Assembly: GCA_937995745.1 (NCBI GenBank)
Contig: CALKIU010000160.1
Coordinates: 21,051 to 85,050 of the forward strand
Origin: an uncultured Bacillaceae bacterium
GTDB taxonomy: Bacteria > Bacillota > Bacilli > Bacillales > Cytobacillaceae
DNA length: 64,000 nucleotides
Reading direction: 5' to 3'
The translations under genes were made by a program, and so were the position numbers. The notes beneath the pieces are model-generated. The model saw only the letters and a list, made by a program, of their open reading frames with translations. It ran no database searches and had not been told where the DNA came from. How positions within the stretch are numbered: the stretch's first letter is position 1; each line of letters starts with the position of its first letter. This document shows, piece by piece, positions 35,162 through 44,024 of the stretch.

Positions 35162-36883
35162 TTGAATAATAAGGTCAATAAAAAAGATGTCATCAGACTG
35201 CTGGAAACAATTGCTGTTTATTTGGAATTAAAAGGGGAAAATCCTTTCCGGGTCGCGGCTTTCCGCAAAGCGGCCGCATCCTTGGAAAGAACTGATTATA
35301 GTTTATCAGAAATTGCGGATTTCACCAAGCTTCCTGGAATTGGAAAAGGCACATCCGCCGTAATCGAAGAATATATCAAAGACGGCCGATCCACATTGCT
35401 GGATGAGTTGAAGGAAGAAGTCCCCCAAGGGCTGATTCCGCTCTTAAAACTGCCCGGTCTAGGCGGAAAAAGAATCGCCAAACTTTATCAGGAATTAAAT
35501 ATAAAGGATGCAGACGATTTAAAACAAGCTTGTCTGGCGGGAAAAGTCAGCACCATCCCCGGCTTCGGAAAAAAGACAGAGGAAAAACTTCTTGCCGCCC
35601 TTTTGGAAGTTGGCACAAGTCCCGGACGGTTGCCGCTTGCTTACATGCTTCCCGTTGCCGTCGCCATCGAAAAGGCGCTTGCGGAAATGCCTTATGTAGA
35701 AAGGTTTTCCCGTGCGGGGAGCTTGCGCAGGATGCGGGAAACGGTCAAAGATCTCGATTTCGTCATTTCAACAAGAAATCCTGAAGCAGTAAAGGACAAA
35801 CTCTTGCAAATAAACGACATTAAAGAAATAACGGCCAAAGGGGATACAAAAGTTTCCGTTGTTCTTGCGCTGGAACATGATGTTGCCTGTGATTTCCGGC
35901 TTGTCCGTCCGGAGCATTTTGCTTCGGCTTTGCACCATTTTACCGGTTCAAAAGAACATAATGTAAGAATGCGGCAACTTGCCAAGAAACGGGGCGAAAA
36001 AATTAATGAGTACGGTGTGGAACTTGCAGAAACGGGAAAAATCATCACCTTTGCCAGCGAAGAAGAAATATTCGCCCGTTACGGTCTCCCTTGGATTCCC
36101 CCGGAGTTGAGAGAGGACGGGAGCGAAGTGGATGTTTATACGGAAAATACGGATCTGATTTCCATCGAACATATAAAGGGCGATCTCCATATGCACACCA
36201 CTTGGAGCGACGGGGCCCATTCCATTGAAGAAATGGTAGAGGCCTGCCGGAAAAGAGGATATCAATATATGGCGATCACCGATCACTCCCAATACTTGCG
36301 GGTGGCCCGCGGTTTAACCCCGGAACGGCTCCGGAGACAAAAAGAAGAAATCGCCCGATTGAATGAGAAATATGACGATATTCAAATTTTGGCCGGCGTG
36401 GAAATGGATATTCTTCCTGAGGGGTCGCTGGATTACGATGATGATTTGCTGCAAGAAATGGACTTGGTGATCGCTTCGATTCATTCCGGTTTTTCGCAGC
36501 TGGAGGAAAAGATTATGGAACGCCTGAGCACGGCGCTAAAAAATGCCAATGTGGATATCATCGCCCACCCGACCGGCCGCTTGATTGGTCAGAGGAAAGG
36601 TTACCGGGTTGACATGGACTTTTTGATCCAAATGGCAAAAGAAACGAACACGGTATTGGAATTAAATGCAAATCCCCACCGTCTTGATTTGTCGGCGGAA
36701 AATTTGCGCAAAGCCCAGGAAGCGGGGGTTAAAGTGGCCATCAACACGGATGCCCATCAAACGGATACGTTGGTCCATATGGAGATAGGCGTGGCGGCGG
36801 CGAGAAAGGGATGGATCAGGAGATCAACGGTGCTGAACGCCTTGCCGTTGGACGGCCTCCTGGACTTTTTGCAAAACCGGTAA
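35162..36883 (+). CDS. polX: DNA polymerase/3'-5' exonuclease PolX
   Basis: Family X repair polymerase fused to a PHP exonuclease. 573 residues: helix-hairpin-helix elements (about 50-130, with PGIGKG and PGLGGKRIAKL), the nucleotidyltransferase core with the GSLRRMRETVKDLDF segment that holds metal-binding aspartates, and a PHP domain (about 335-570) with DLHMHTTWSDG, TDHSQ and INTDAHQ ligands. TTG start with GAAGGTG upstream. Its likely role is base-excision repair gap filling, as for B. subtilis YshC. Confidence 0.94.
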   Translation: MNNKVNKKDVIRLLETIAVYLELKGENPFRVAAFRKAAASLERTDYSLSEIADFTKLPGIGKGTSAVIEEYIKDGRSTLLDELKEEVPQGLIPLLKLPGLGGKRIAKLYQELNIKDADDLKQACLAGKVSTIPGFGKKTEEKLLAALLEVGTSPGRLPLAYMLPVAVAIEKALAEMPYVERFSRAGSLRRMRETVKDLDFVISTRNPEAVKDKLLQINDIKEITAKGDTKVSVVLALEHDVACDFRLVRPEHFASALHHFTGSKEHNVRMRQLAKKRGEKINEYGVELAETGKIITFASEEEIFARYGLPWIPPELREDGSEVDVYTENTDLISIEHIKGDLHMHTTWSDGAHSIEEMVEACRKRGYQYMAITDHSQYLRVARGLTPERLRRQKEEIARLNEKYDDIQILAGVEMDILPEGSLDYDDDLLQEMDLVIASIHSGFSQLEEKIMERLSTALKNANVDIIAHPTGRLIGQRKGYRVDMDFLIQMAKETNTVLELNANPHRLDLSAENLRKAQEAGVKVAINTDAHQTDTLVHMEIGVAAARKGWIRRSTVLNALPLDGLLDFLQNR

Positions 36884-37009
36884 GCCGTCCCTCGGCGCAC
36901 CGATGATAGAGCGGCGGAGAATGGATGCCTATCGCGCGAGTACGTCTGCGGTTTTCACCGTGTTTGAAAAAGAACAGATTTGCAGAAATAGAGAGGGTGT
37001 GTTTCCCTG

Positions 37010-39367
37010 ATGCAGCAGAGAGTGTTGGATATACTGGAATTTAATAAAATAAAGGAACAGCTAGTGGAGCATGTTTCCTCCCCCCTTGGCGAAGAAAAAG
37101 TGGAACGCCTTGTTCCTTCCCCCGATTTTCAGACGGTGTCCCGCTGGCAGGAAGAAACGGATGAAGCGGCTGCCGCCTTGCGGTTGAAGGGCCATGTTCC
37201 GCTTGATGGAATTTTTGATATCAGGCCCCATATTAAACGGGCTTCCATCGGCGGTATGCTCAGCCCTTTCGAATTGACGGAAATCGCCAGCACGATTCAC
37301 GCTTCGCGCATGATGAGGAAATTTATTGAAGGGTTAACGGAAGAATACGACAAATTTCCGATTTTAAACGAATGCTCGGGGCGGATCGTTGTATTGGCGG
37401 AACTGGAAGAAGCGATCCGCCAAGCGGTGGACGAACATGGCGAGGTGCTTGATTCGGCCAGCGAGACCCTCCGTTTATTAAGAAGCCAGATTCGGGCAAA
37501 AGAAGCGCGCATAAGAGAAAAACTGGAAAATATCATCCGTTCACCCGGTGCGCAAAAAATGTTGTCTGATACAGTGATTACGATTCGGAATGAACGTTAC
37601 GTCATTCCTGTCAAACAGGAATACAAAGGTTACTATGGCGGGATCATCCACGATCAAAGCGCCTCCGGCCAAACTTTATTTATCGAGCCCCAATCCGTTG
37701 TTCAACTGAACAATGATTTGCAGGAAATCCGGGTGAAAGAACAGCAGGAAGTGGAACGGATTCTTGTTTCGTTGTCCGCCCTTGTAGCCGGGTGTTCGGA
37801 AGAGCTTGCCGAAATCACGGCCGTTCTGGGGGACTTGGATTTCATGTTTGCCAAGGCCCGCTACGGCAGAACAATTAAAGGGACGAAACCCGGCTTGAAT
37901 GCCGAGGGAAAAATAGTTCTTTTAAAAGCCCGTCATCCATTGATTCCGGCCGACAAAGTAGTGGCGAATGATATTTTCCTCGGCGATGATTATACGGCGA
38001 TGGTGATTACCGGACCGAATACGGGCGGAAAAACAGTCACGTTGAAAACGGTCGGTCTTTTAACATTGATGGCACAGGCCGGTTTGCCGATTCCCGCTTC
38101 CGAAGGCTCGGAAGTAGGGGTGTTTTCTTCGGTGTTCGCTGATATCGGCGACGAACAATCAATCGAACAAAGCTTGAGCACGTTCTCCTCCCATATGGTG
38201 AACATTGTTGATATTTTAAATCAGGCCGATTCGGGCAGTCTCGTTCTTTTTGATGAACTGGGCGCAGGCACGGACCCGGCGGAAGGCGCCGCACTGGCGA
38301 TAGCCATTTTGGACGAGGTTTGCCGCCGGGGCGCGCGGGTGATAGCCACAACTCATTATCCCGAATTAAAAGCTTACGGCTACAACCGGGAAGGAGTTAT
38401 CAATGCCAGTGTTGAATTTGATATTGACACATTAAGACCGACTTACAAGCTTCTTATCGGCATTCCCGGCCGGAGCAATGCCTTTGAAATCTCCAAACGT
38501 CTCGGGCTTCAGGAAAACGTGATTGAAGCGGCCCGCACCCACTTGAGTGCGGATTCAAGCCGGGTGGAGTCGATGATCGGGGCTTTGGAGAAAAGCAGAA
38601 AAGAAGCGGAAGAAGATCGAAAGCAAGCCCGGGCATTGTTAAAAGAGGCGGAAAAGCTTCATAAAGATTTGCAGAAACAGATGATCGCCTACTACGAACA
38701 GAAAGACGCCCTGATGGAAAAGGCGAGGGAAGAGGCGCGGGCGATTGTGGAAAAAGCAAAACAGGAAGCGGAAGAAGTTATCCGCGATTTGAGAAAACTG
38801 CAAATGGAAAAAGGGGCGTTTATAAAAGAGCATGAGTTCATAGAGGCAAAACGCCGTTTGGCTGAGGCCGCCCCCCATGCCGGAACAGAAAAGAGGGCCG
38901 GAACGGTTCGCAAGGGGAAGCATGTTTTCAAACCGGGCGACGAGGTAAAAGTATTGACATTCGGCCAGAGAGGCCAGCTTTTGGAGAAGGTTTCCGAAAA
39001 AGAGTGGCTCGTCCAAATCGGAATGATGAAAATGAAAGTGGCCGAAAACGATCTTGAATTTGTGAAAAGCGAACAAAAAACGGAAACAGCTCCGCTTGCA
39101 ACCATAAAAGGAAAGAACTTTCATGTCGGCATCGAATTGGATTTAAGGGGAGAGCGGTATGAAGACGCCATTATCAGATTGGAAAAATATATTGACGACG
39201 CTCTACTTGCCGGACATCCCCGTGTGTCCATCATTCACGGAAAAGGCACCGGAGCACTCCGGAAGGGAGTCCAAGACTATTTGAAAAAGCACCGGGCCGT
39301 CAAAAAAATCCGTTTCGGCGACGCGACGGAAGGCGGCACGGGTGTGACGATCGTAGAATTTAAATGA
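37010..39367 (+). CDS. mutS2: Endonuclease MutS2
   Basis: MutS-like ATPase with an Smr nuclease, linked in different species to suppression of recombination and to rescue of collided ribosomes. 785 residues: an N-terminal lever/clamp region (1-300), ATPase with Walker A ITGPNTGGKTVTLK and Walker B LVLFDELGAGTDP, a long coiled coil (about 515-620, KEAEEDRKQARALLKEAEKL), and a C-terminal Smr domain with LDLRGERYEDA and HGKGTGALR. ATG with GAGGGTG upstream. Confidence 0.95.
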   Translation: MQQRVLDILEFNKIKEQLVEHVSSPLGEEKVERLVPSPDFQTVSRWQEETDEAAAALRLKGHVPLDGIFDIRPHIKRASIGGMLSPFELTEIASTIHASRMMRKFIEGLTEEYDKFPILNECSGRIVVLAELEEAIRQAVDEHGEVLDSASETLRLLRSQIRAKEARIREKLENIIRSPGAQKMLSDTVITIRNERYVIPVKQEYKGYYGGIIHDQSASGQTLFIEPQSVVQLNNDLQEIRVKEQQEVERILVSLSALVAGCSEELAEITAVLGDLDFMFAKARYGRTIKGTKPGLNAEGKIVLLKARHPLIPADKVVANDIFLGDDYTAMVITGPNTGGKTVTLKTVGLLTLMAQAGLPIPASEGSEVGVFSSVFADIGDEQSIEQSLSTFSSHMVNIVDILNQADSGSLVLFDELGAGTDPAEGAALAIAILDEVCRRGARVIATTHYPELKAYGYNREGVINASVEFDIDTLRPTYKLLIGIPGRSNAFEISKRLGLQENVIEAARTHLSADSSRVESMIGALEKSRKEAEEDRKQARALLKEAEKLHKDLQKQMIAYYEQKDALMEKAREEARAIVEKAKQEAEEVIRDLRKLQMEKGAFIKEHEFIEAKRRLAEAAPHAGTEKRAGTVRKGKHVFKPGDEVKVLTFGQRGQLLEKVSEKEWLVQIGMMKMKVAENDLEFVKSEQKTETAPLATIKGKNFHVGIELDLRGERYEDAIIRLEKYIDDALLAGHPRVSIIHGKGTGALRKGVQDYLKKHRAVKKIRFGDATEGGTGVTIVEFK

Positions 39368-39431
39368 AAGATACAAACTACGGAAGGGCCGATTTTATTG
39401 CCGCCCTTCGAAAGCCGGGAGAGTATGCGCG

Positions 39432-39836
39432 ATGAATCCGTTTTGGGAAAATGTATATGTTCAGACTGCGGCGTATTACAGTGTTGTCATTCTTTGCATG
39501 ATTGTGTTTTTGGCCATTTTTGAACTGGTGACAAAATATAAAAATTGGGAAGAAATTAAGAAAGGCAATCTGGCGGTGGCCATGGCAACGGGAGGAAAAA
39601 TTTTCGGTGTTGCCAACGTGTTCCGCCACTCCATCATGCAGCATGATACTTTGTTGACCATGATAGGCTGGGGAATATACGGTTTTGTCCTTTTGCTGGC
39701 AGGTTATTTTATCTTTGAATTTTTGACGCCCAAATTTAACATTGATGAAGAATTGCAAAAAGACAACCGGGCGGTCGGATTGATTGCCATGGTCATTTCC
39801 GTCGGTTTATCCTATGTCATCGGAGCAAATATATGA
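39432..39836 (+). CDS. yshE: DUF350 membrane protein YshE
   Basis: Small membrane protein of the DUF350 family, function unknown. 134 residues with four hydrophobic helices (about 12-32, 55-70, 75-97 and 112-133) and the family pattern EEIKKGNLAVAMATGGKIFGVANVFR (residues 39-64). ATG with GGGAGAG upstream. It lies between mutS2 and lcfA, as in B. subtilis. The start of a 27-residue peptide follows 13 bases after its stop. Confidence 0.85.
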   Translation: MNPFWENVYVQTAAYYSVVILCMIVFLAIFELVTKYKNWEEIKKGNLAVAMATGGKIFGVANVFRHSIMQHDTLLTMIGWGIYGFVLLLAGYFIFEFLTPKFNIDEELQKDNRAVGLIAMVISVGLSYVIGANI

Positions 39837-39849
39837 GGGAGAGCTGGGA

Positions 39850-39933
39850 TTGGAGAAATTAATCAAAATTTTGCTCGGCCTTTGCTTTGTCTTTTTCCTG
39901 TTTGGCGTGATATATTTGTATTTTTCATCTTGA
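39850..39933 (+). CDS. 27-residue single-helix membrane peptide
   Basis: A TTG at 39850 begins a 27-codon frame, Met-Glu-Lys-Leu-Ile-Lys then an almost wholly hydrophobic run to Tyr-Leu-Tyr-Phe-Ser-Ser. GAGGGAGAG at 39836-39844 is a fair ribosome binding site overlapping the end of yshE. Its stop runs into the operon terminator, so the frame fills the gap exactly. It looks like a one-pass small protein. I know no family for it, and chance remains possible. Confidence 0.5.
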   Translation: MEKLIKILLGLCFVFFLFGVIYLYFSS

Positions 39934-39964
39934 AAGGCTGCCTCCATGCCGGAAGCAGCCTTTT
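39933..39964 (+). terminator. Terminator after the mutS2-yshE unit
   Basis: AAAGGCTGC (39933-39941) pairs with GCAGCCTTT (39955-39963). Confidence 0.8.
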
Positions 39965-40144
39965 AACGTTTCGGAGTAAATGAAAGCGCAGGCGGCTGCC
40001 GCATTGTTGCAAAACAGGACGGTTTCAAAATGAATATCATCCCTCCCGCTCAGCATACATATTAGTAAATTAGACAGACTATTCGTACAATTTTTGCCGG
40101 TTTGTTCCGGCATTTTATGCAATGCGAGCAGGAGGGGGAAGGCG

Positions 40145-41821
40145 ATGACAGAGAAGCCATGGCTGAAACAATATCCCGAAGAAATTCCCGCCACGCTGAC
40201 ATACAGCGACGAACCGCTCTATAAACTGCTGATTCATACGGCGCAAAAGTTTCCTGAAAAATCAGCCATTCATTTTTTCGGATATGAAATGAGCTACCGG
40301 GATCTTCTGCAAAAAACGAAACAGCTGGCCGGCTATTTGCAGCACCTCGGACTTGAAAAGGGAGAACGTGTTGCCATCATGCTTCCCAATTGTCCGCAGG
40401 CGGTAATCAGTTTTTTTGCCGTATTGATGGCCGGCGGCATCGTTGTGCAGACGAACCCTTTGTACAAAGAAAAGGAATTGGAGCAGCAATTGAGAGACTG
40501 CGGGGCAAAGTTCATGATTACGTTGGACATATTGCTCCCCCGTGTAAAGAATGTTTACGGGAACACCGCCCTCACCCATATCATTGTCACGGCCATAAAA
40601 GATTTCCTCCCCTTTCCCGTCAATTTGATCTATCCTTTGATTCAGAAAAAACAAACCGGTTTGTCCGTGAAAGTCTCTCATGGAGGAAATTGCCGGCTGT
40701 TGAAAAAGATTTTAAAGGAGGAACAAAAGCCGTTAACGGAATATGAATACAATACCGATGAAGACATTGCTTTGATCCAGTATACAGGGGGAACGACAGG
40801 CACTCCGAAAGGCGCGATGCTGACCCATAAAAACCTGATTGCCAATACGGCGATGTGCGAAGCCTGGCTTTATAAGTCCCGGCGTGAACAAGAGGTCGTT
40901 TTGGGCATCCTTCCCTTTTTCCACGTCTACGGATTGACCACCGTTCTGCTTTTTGCCGTCATGCAGGGACAAAAAATGATTCTATTGCCGAAGTTCGAGA
41001 TTAAAAAAGTGTTAAAAGCAATTGAAAAGCACCGTCCGACCATTTTTCCGGGCGCGCCGACGATGTATATCGGCCTTTTAAATTATCCCGGCCTTCACCA
41101 ATTTGATCTTTCGTCCATCGATTCGTGCGTCTCCGGCTCCGCTCCTCTGCCGTTGGAAATTCAGGAAAAATTTGAAGCGATTACAGGAGGGAAGCTTGTG
41201 GAAGGCTACGGTCTGACGGAAGCGTCGCCCGTGACCCACGCGAATTTTCTCTGGGACCGTCCTTATAGAAAAGGCAGCATTGGAGTTCCCTGGCCGGATA
41301 CGGAAGCAGCCATATTTTCTCTGGAGACGGGAGAAAAGCTTCCTCCGAATGAGATTGGAGAATTGGCTGTCCGGGGCCCGCAAGTAATGAAAGGATATTG
41401 GAACAGGCCGGAAGAGACAGAGGCTGTTTTTAAAGACGGATGGCTGTTGACCGGTGATTTGGGATATATGGATGAAGACGGTTATTTTTACATTGTTGAC
41501 CGGAAAAAAGATATGATCATTGCCGGCGGTTACAATATTTATCCCCGGGAAGTGGAAGAAGTCCTTTATGAACATCCGCTCGTTAGAGAAGCGGCGGTTG
41601 TGGGAATTCCCGATCCGTACAGGGGAGAAACCGTTAAAGCGTTCATTGTGCCGAAAGAGGGGACACAATTGAAAGAAACAGATTTGGATGCGTTTTTGCG
41701 AAAACGGCTGGCGGCATACAAGGTGCCGTCGCATTATGAATTTCGAAACGAACTGCCCAAATCCGCGGTCGGAAAAGTGTTAAAAAGGAGATTGATTGAG
41801 GAGGAAAGGGCCAAAACTTGA
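40145..41821 (+). CDS. lcfA: Long-chain fatty-acid-CoA ligase
   Basis: Activates fatty acids to acyl-CoA for beta-oxidation. From the ATG at 40145 (AGGAGGGGG at 40129-40137) the protein has 558 residues, the length of B. subtilis LcfA. ANL-superfamily motifs: YTGGTTGTPKGAM (ATP loop), EGYGLTEASPV, TGDLGYMDEDGYFYIVDRKKD and the C-terminal lysine in KSAVGKVLKRRL. First gene of lcfA-fadB-etfB-etfA. The preceding 180 bases have a TGAAAGCG half cre site at 39981-39988 and a small hairpin at 40095-40112, but no clear FadR operator. Confidence 0.93.
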   Translation: MTEKPWLKQYPEEIPATLTYSDEPLYKLLIHTAQKFPEKSAIHFFGYEMSYRDLLQKTKQLAGYLQHLGLEKGERVAIMLPNCPQAVISFFAVLMAGGIVVQTNPLYKEKELEQQLRDCGAKFMITLDILLPRVKNVYGNTALTHIIVTAIKDFLPFPVNLIYPLIQKKQTGLSVKVSHGGNCRLLKKILKEEQKPLTEYEYNTDEDIALIQYTGGTTGTPKGAMLTHKNLIANTAMCEAWLYKSRREQEVVLGILPFFHVYGLTTVLLFAVMQGQKMILLPKFEIKKVLKAIEKHRPTIFPGAPTMYIGLLNYPGLHQFDLSSIDSCVSGSAPLPLEIQEKFEAITGGKLVEGYGLTEASPVTHANFLWDRPYRKGSIGVPWPDTEAAIFSLETGEKLPPNEIGELAVRGPQVMKGYWNRPEETEAVFKDGWLLTGDLGYMDEDGYFYIVDRKKDMIIAGGYNIYPREVEEVLYEHPLVREAAVVGIPDPYRGETVKAFIVPKEGTQLKETDLDAFLRKRLAAYKVPSHYEFRNELPKSAVGKVLKRRLIEEERAKT

Positions 41822-42011
41822 TGTATGTGGCGATAAAACGGATTCTATCGAAGAAGTGATATGGATACCATGTATGACATCCTCCCCTTGTTTTGAGAAC
41901 GGCATCATTTTTCCGTCTCTTTTTTTTGTTTGTTGGCGGCGCAATTTAAATAATGATAAAAGAATATGGAAGGTTTTGTCGAAAAAACGAGAGAGAAATA
42001 TGCAGGAAATG
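41822..42011. other. lcfA-fadB gap: no fadR gene
   Basis: The B. subtilis operon has the TetR-type repressor fadR between lcfA and fadB. Here the open frame across the gap (to 42251) encodes nothing resembling a TetR helix-turn-helix and has no binding site. I read it as non-coding, followed by a promoter and structured leader. Confidence 0.6.
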
Positions 42012-42041
42012 GCGACAAGGAGTAGAAATTATTGGTATAAT
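42012..42041 (+). promoter_or_regulatory. Candidate promoter of fadB
   Basis: GCGACA (42012-42017), an 18-base spacer and a perfect TATAAT (42036-42041). Start near 42048-42050, exactly where the structured leader begins. Confidence 0.6.
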
Positions 42042-42049
42042 CCCCTTTT

Positions 42050-42240
42050 AAGATGTAGCCGGAGGATCGCCGGAATCCGGCGTTTGTACATAATCCGAAA
42101 ATTTTCCGGGACACGGGGTTTAAAACCGGAGGACAGAAGTTTAACATTGCCGCTTAAGCGGCAGACCGCTGAAACGGGCAGCCAGGATCCTCCTTTATAC
42201 ATCTTAGAAGAAGGGACGACAATATATCACGCGGAGGAGG
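42050..42240 (+). ncRNA. Structured leader RNA of fadB, candidate translational switch
   Basis: AAGATGTA (42050-42057) pairs with TACATCTT (42198-42205), and GGAGGATC (42061-42068) pairs with GATCCTCC (42186-42193), giving 16 pairs with one internal loop. This closes a multibranched domain containing GCCGG-AAT-CCGGC (42069-42081), GCCGC-TTAA-GCGGC (42149-42162) and probably CCG/CGG (from 42166). The TCCTCC of the closing helix is also complementary to GGAGGA of the fadB ribosome binding site (42233-42238). The two pairings exclude each other. I recognise no described class. Confidence 0.6.
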
Positions 42241-42247
42241 AACGCCA

Positions 42248-43021
42248 GTGAAATACTTAAAATTGTCCCGTGAGGACAAAACAGCTGTTATTTCAATATG
42301 CCATGCTCCGGCCAATGCTTTGTGCCAGGATCTGATTAAAGAATTGTCCGGGTTGTTGGATGAAATTGAAAAAGACGGCGAAATTCGCACCGTCATCATT
42401 CACGGGGAAGGACGATTTTTTTCTGCCGGTGCAGATATAAAAGAGTTTGTCAATTTAACGGATAAAGACGAAAGCCGCCGGTTGGCGGAAAACGGCCAAA
42501 AAGTATTTGAAAAAATAGAGAAATTCCCCAAACCCGTTATTGCCGCCATTCATGGCGCGGCACTGGGCGGGGGACTCGAATTGGCGATGGCGTGCCATCT
42601 CAGACTTGTTGCCGACAATGCCAAACTTGGCCTGCCGGAATTGCAGCTCGGGCTCATTCCCGGATTTGCTGGAACACAGCGTCTGCCCCGATATGTCGGT
42701 GTTGCCAAAGCGGCGGAAATGATTTTGACCGGCGAACCGATCAGCGGCGCGGAAGCAGTCAAATGGGGCCTTGCCAATCGGGCTTGCCCCGAAGAAGAGT
42801 TGTTGAGTGAAGCCAAACAATTGGCGGAAAAAATTGCAAAGAAAAGCCCCGTTTCTGTCAGAGCGGTTATGGAATTGTTGAACAGCGGAAAAACGGAAGA
42901 TTTTTATGCTGCAGTGAGGAAAGAAGCGGAACTGTTTGCGGAAGTGTTTTCTTCCGCGGATGCAAAAGAAGGCATCAGCGCATTTTTGCAAAAGCGCGAA
43001 CCTGAATTTGTCGGCAGGTAA
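42248..43021 (+). CDS. fadB: Enoyl-CoA hydratase
   Basis: Hydrates enoyl-CoA in beta-oxidation. 257 residues of the crotonase family. Oxyanion-hole segments HGEGRFFSAGADIKEF and HGAALGGGLELAMACHLR, and the two catalytic glutamates (in GGGLELA and LPELQLGLIPG), are all present, so it should be a true hydratase. GTG start with GGAGGAGG upstream. Between lcfA and etfBA, as in B. subtilis. The long structured leader suggests control independent of lcfA. Confidence 0.92.
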   Translation: MKYLKLSREDKTAVISICHAPANALCQDLIKELSGLLDEIEKDGEIRTVIIHGEGRFFSAGADIKEFVNLTDKDESRRLAENGQKVFEKIEKFPKPVIAAIHGAALGGGLELAMACHLRLVADNAKLGLPELQLGLIPGFAGTQRLPRYVGVAKAAEMILTGEPISGAEAVKWGLANRACPEEELLSEAKQLAEKIAKKSPVSVRAVMELLNSGKTEDFYAAVRKEAELFAEVFSSADAKEGISAFLQKREPEFVGR

Positions 43022-43059
43022 ACATTATAGGCAAATAATGGAACAAATGCGGAAATATA

Positions 43060-43068
43060 TGTTAGAAT
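43060..43068 (+). promoter_or_regulatory. Extended -10 promoter for etfBA
   Basis: TGTTAGAAT, an extended -10 element, lies 67 bases before the etfB start, with only a poor -35 (GGAACA at 43040). Confidence 0.4.
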
Positions 43069-43135
43069 ATTAACAAAATTTAAAAAATATATTTGATTTT
43101 TAAGCCGTCACTGATTCTATTAAGGAGGGAAAAAC

Positions 43136-43909
43136 ATGAACATCTATGTTTTATTAAAACGAACTTTTGATACTGAAGAAAAAATCACGCTCAAAGACGC
43201 TAAGATCAACGAGGAAGAGGCGGAATTCATCATTAATCCATATGATGAATATGCAGTCGAAGAAGCGATACAGCTCCGCGATGCCCATGGCGGGGAGGTC
43301 ACGGTGATTTCCGTCGGGAATGAGGAAGCGGAAAAGCAGTTGCGGACGGCACTGGCAATGGGCGCCGATAAGGCCGTTTTAATTAATACGGAAGACGATG
43401 TCGAAGACGGGGATCAGTATACGACAGCGAAAATTCTTGCCGAATATTTGCGGGATAAAGAAGTGGACTTGATTTTGGCGGGAAATGTCGCCATCGACGG
43501 CGGATCGGGTCAGGTCGGTCCGAGAGTGGCGGAACTGCTCGGCATTCCGTATGTGACGACCATTACGAAAATTGACATTGACGGACGGAATGTGACGGTG
43601 GTCCGGGATGTGGAAGGGGATGAAGAGATCATCGAAACGACATTGCCTCTTTTGGTAACCGCCCAGCAAGGGTTGAATGAACCCCGATATCCTTCTTTGC
43701 CCGGGATTATGAAGGCAAAGAAGAAACCCTTCGATGAACTGGAACTGGACGATTTGGATCTTGACGAAGATGATGTGATGGCAAAAACAAAAGCAATTGA
43801 AATTTTTCTCCCGCCGGCGAGGGGAGAAGGGAAAATTTTAGAAGGAGAACTTGCCGATCAAGTAAAAGAACTTGTTCAACTGCTTCAGAGAGAGGCAAAA
43901 GTGATTTAA
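43136..43909 (+). CDS. etfB: Electron transfer flavoprotein beta subunit
   Basis: AMP-binding subunit of the ETF heterodimer, which takes electrons from acyl-CoA dehydrogenases. 257 residues with the N-terminal NIYVLLKRTFDTEEKI, the DGGSGQVGPRVAELLGIPYVT segment and the ETF beta signature region VTAQQGLNEPRYPSLPGIMKAKKK (residues 176-199). AAGGAGGG before the ATG. etfA follows 115 bases later. Confidence 0.95.
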   Translation: MNIYVLLKRTFDTEEKITLKDAKINEEEAEFIINPYDEYAVEEAIQLRDAHGGEVTVISVGNEEAEKQLRTALAMGADKAVLINTEDDVEDGDQYTTAKILAEYLRDKEVDLILAGNVAIDGGSGQVGPRVAELLGIPYVTTITKIDIDGRNVTVVRDVEGDEEIIETTLPLLVTAQQGLNEPRYPSLPGIMKAKKKPFDELELDDLDLDEDDVMAKTKAIEIFLPPARGEGKILEGELADQVKELVQLLQREAKVI

Positions 43910-44024
43910 AAAACAAACCAGATTGGAAAGACGGTATGGGAGACGTTTTCCATATAGTTATCAGAATATTCGGATATCAATTGCCGCAAACTTTGTCGAC
44001 ATTAATTCACAGGAGGATCAGCGA

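Noticed and set aside
39981..39994. Half cre site TGAAAGCG before lcfA
   Set aside because: The right half fails at three conserved positions, so only a half-site remains.
42050..42205. fadB leader as a cobalamin riboswitch, because of the GCAGCCAGGATCC segment resembling the B12 box
   Set aside because: The rest of the cobalamin core is missing, and the segment is part of the closing helix here.
41796..42251. 151-codon open frame between lcfA and fadB
   Set aside because: No binding site, overlaps lcfA and the structured leader, and the translation has no recognisable fold or repressor motif.
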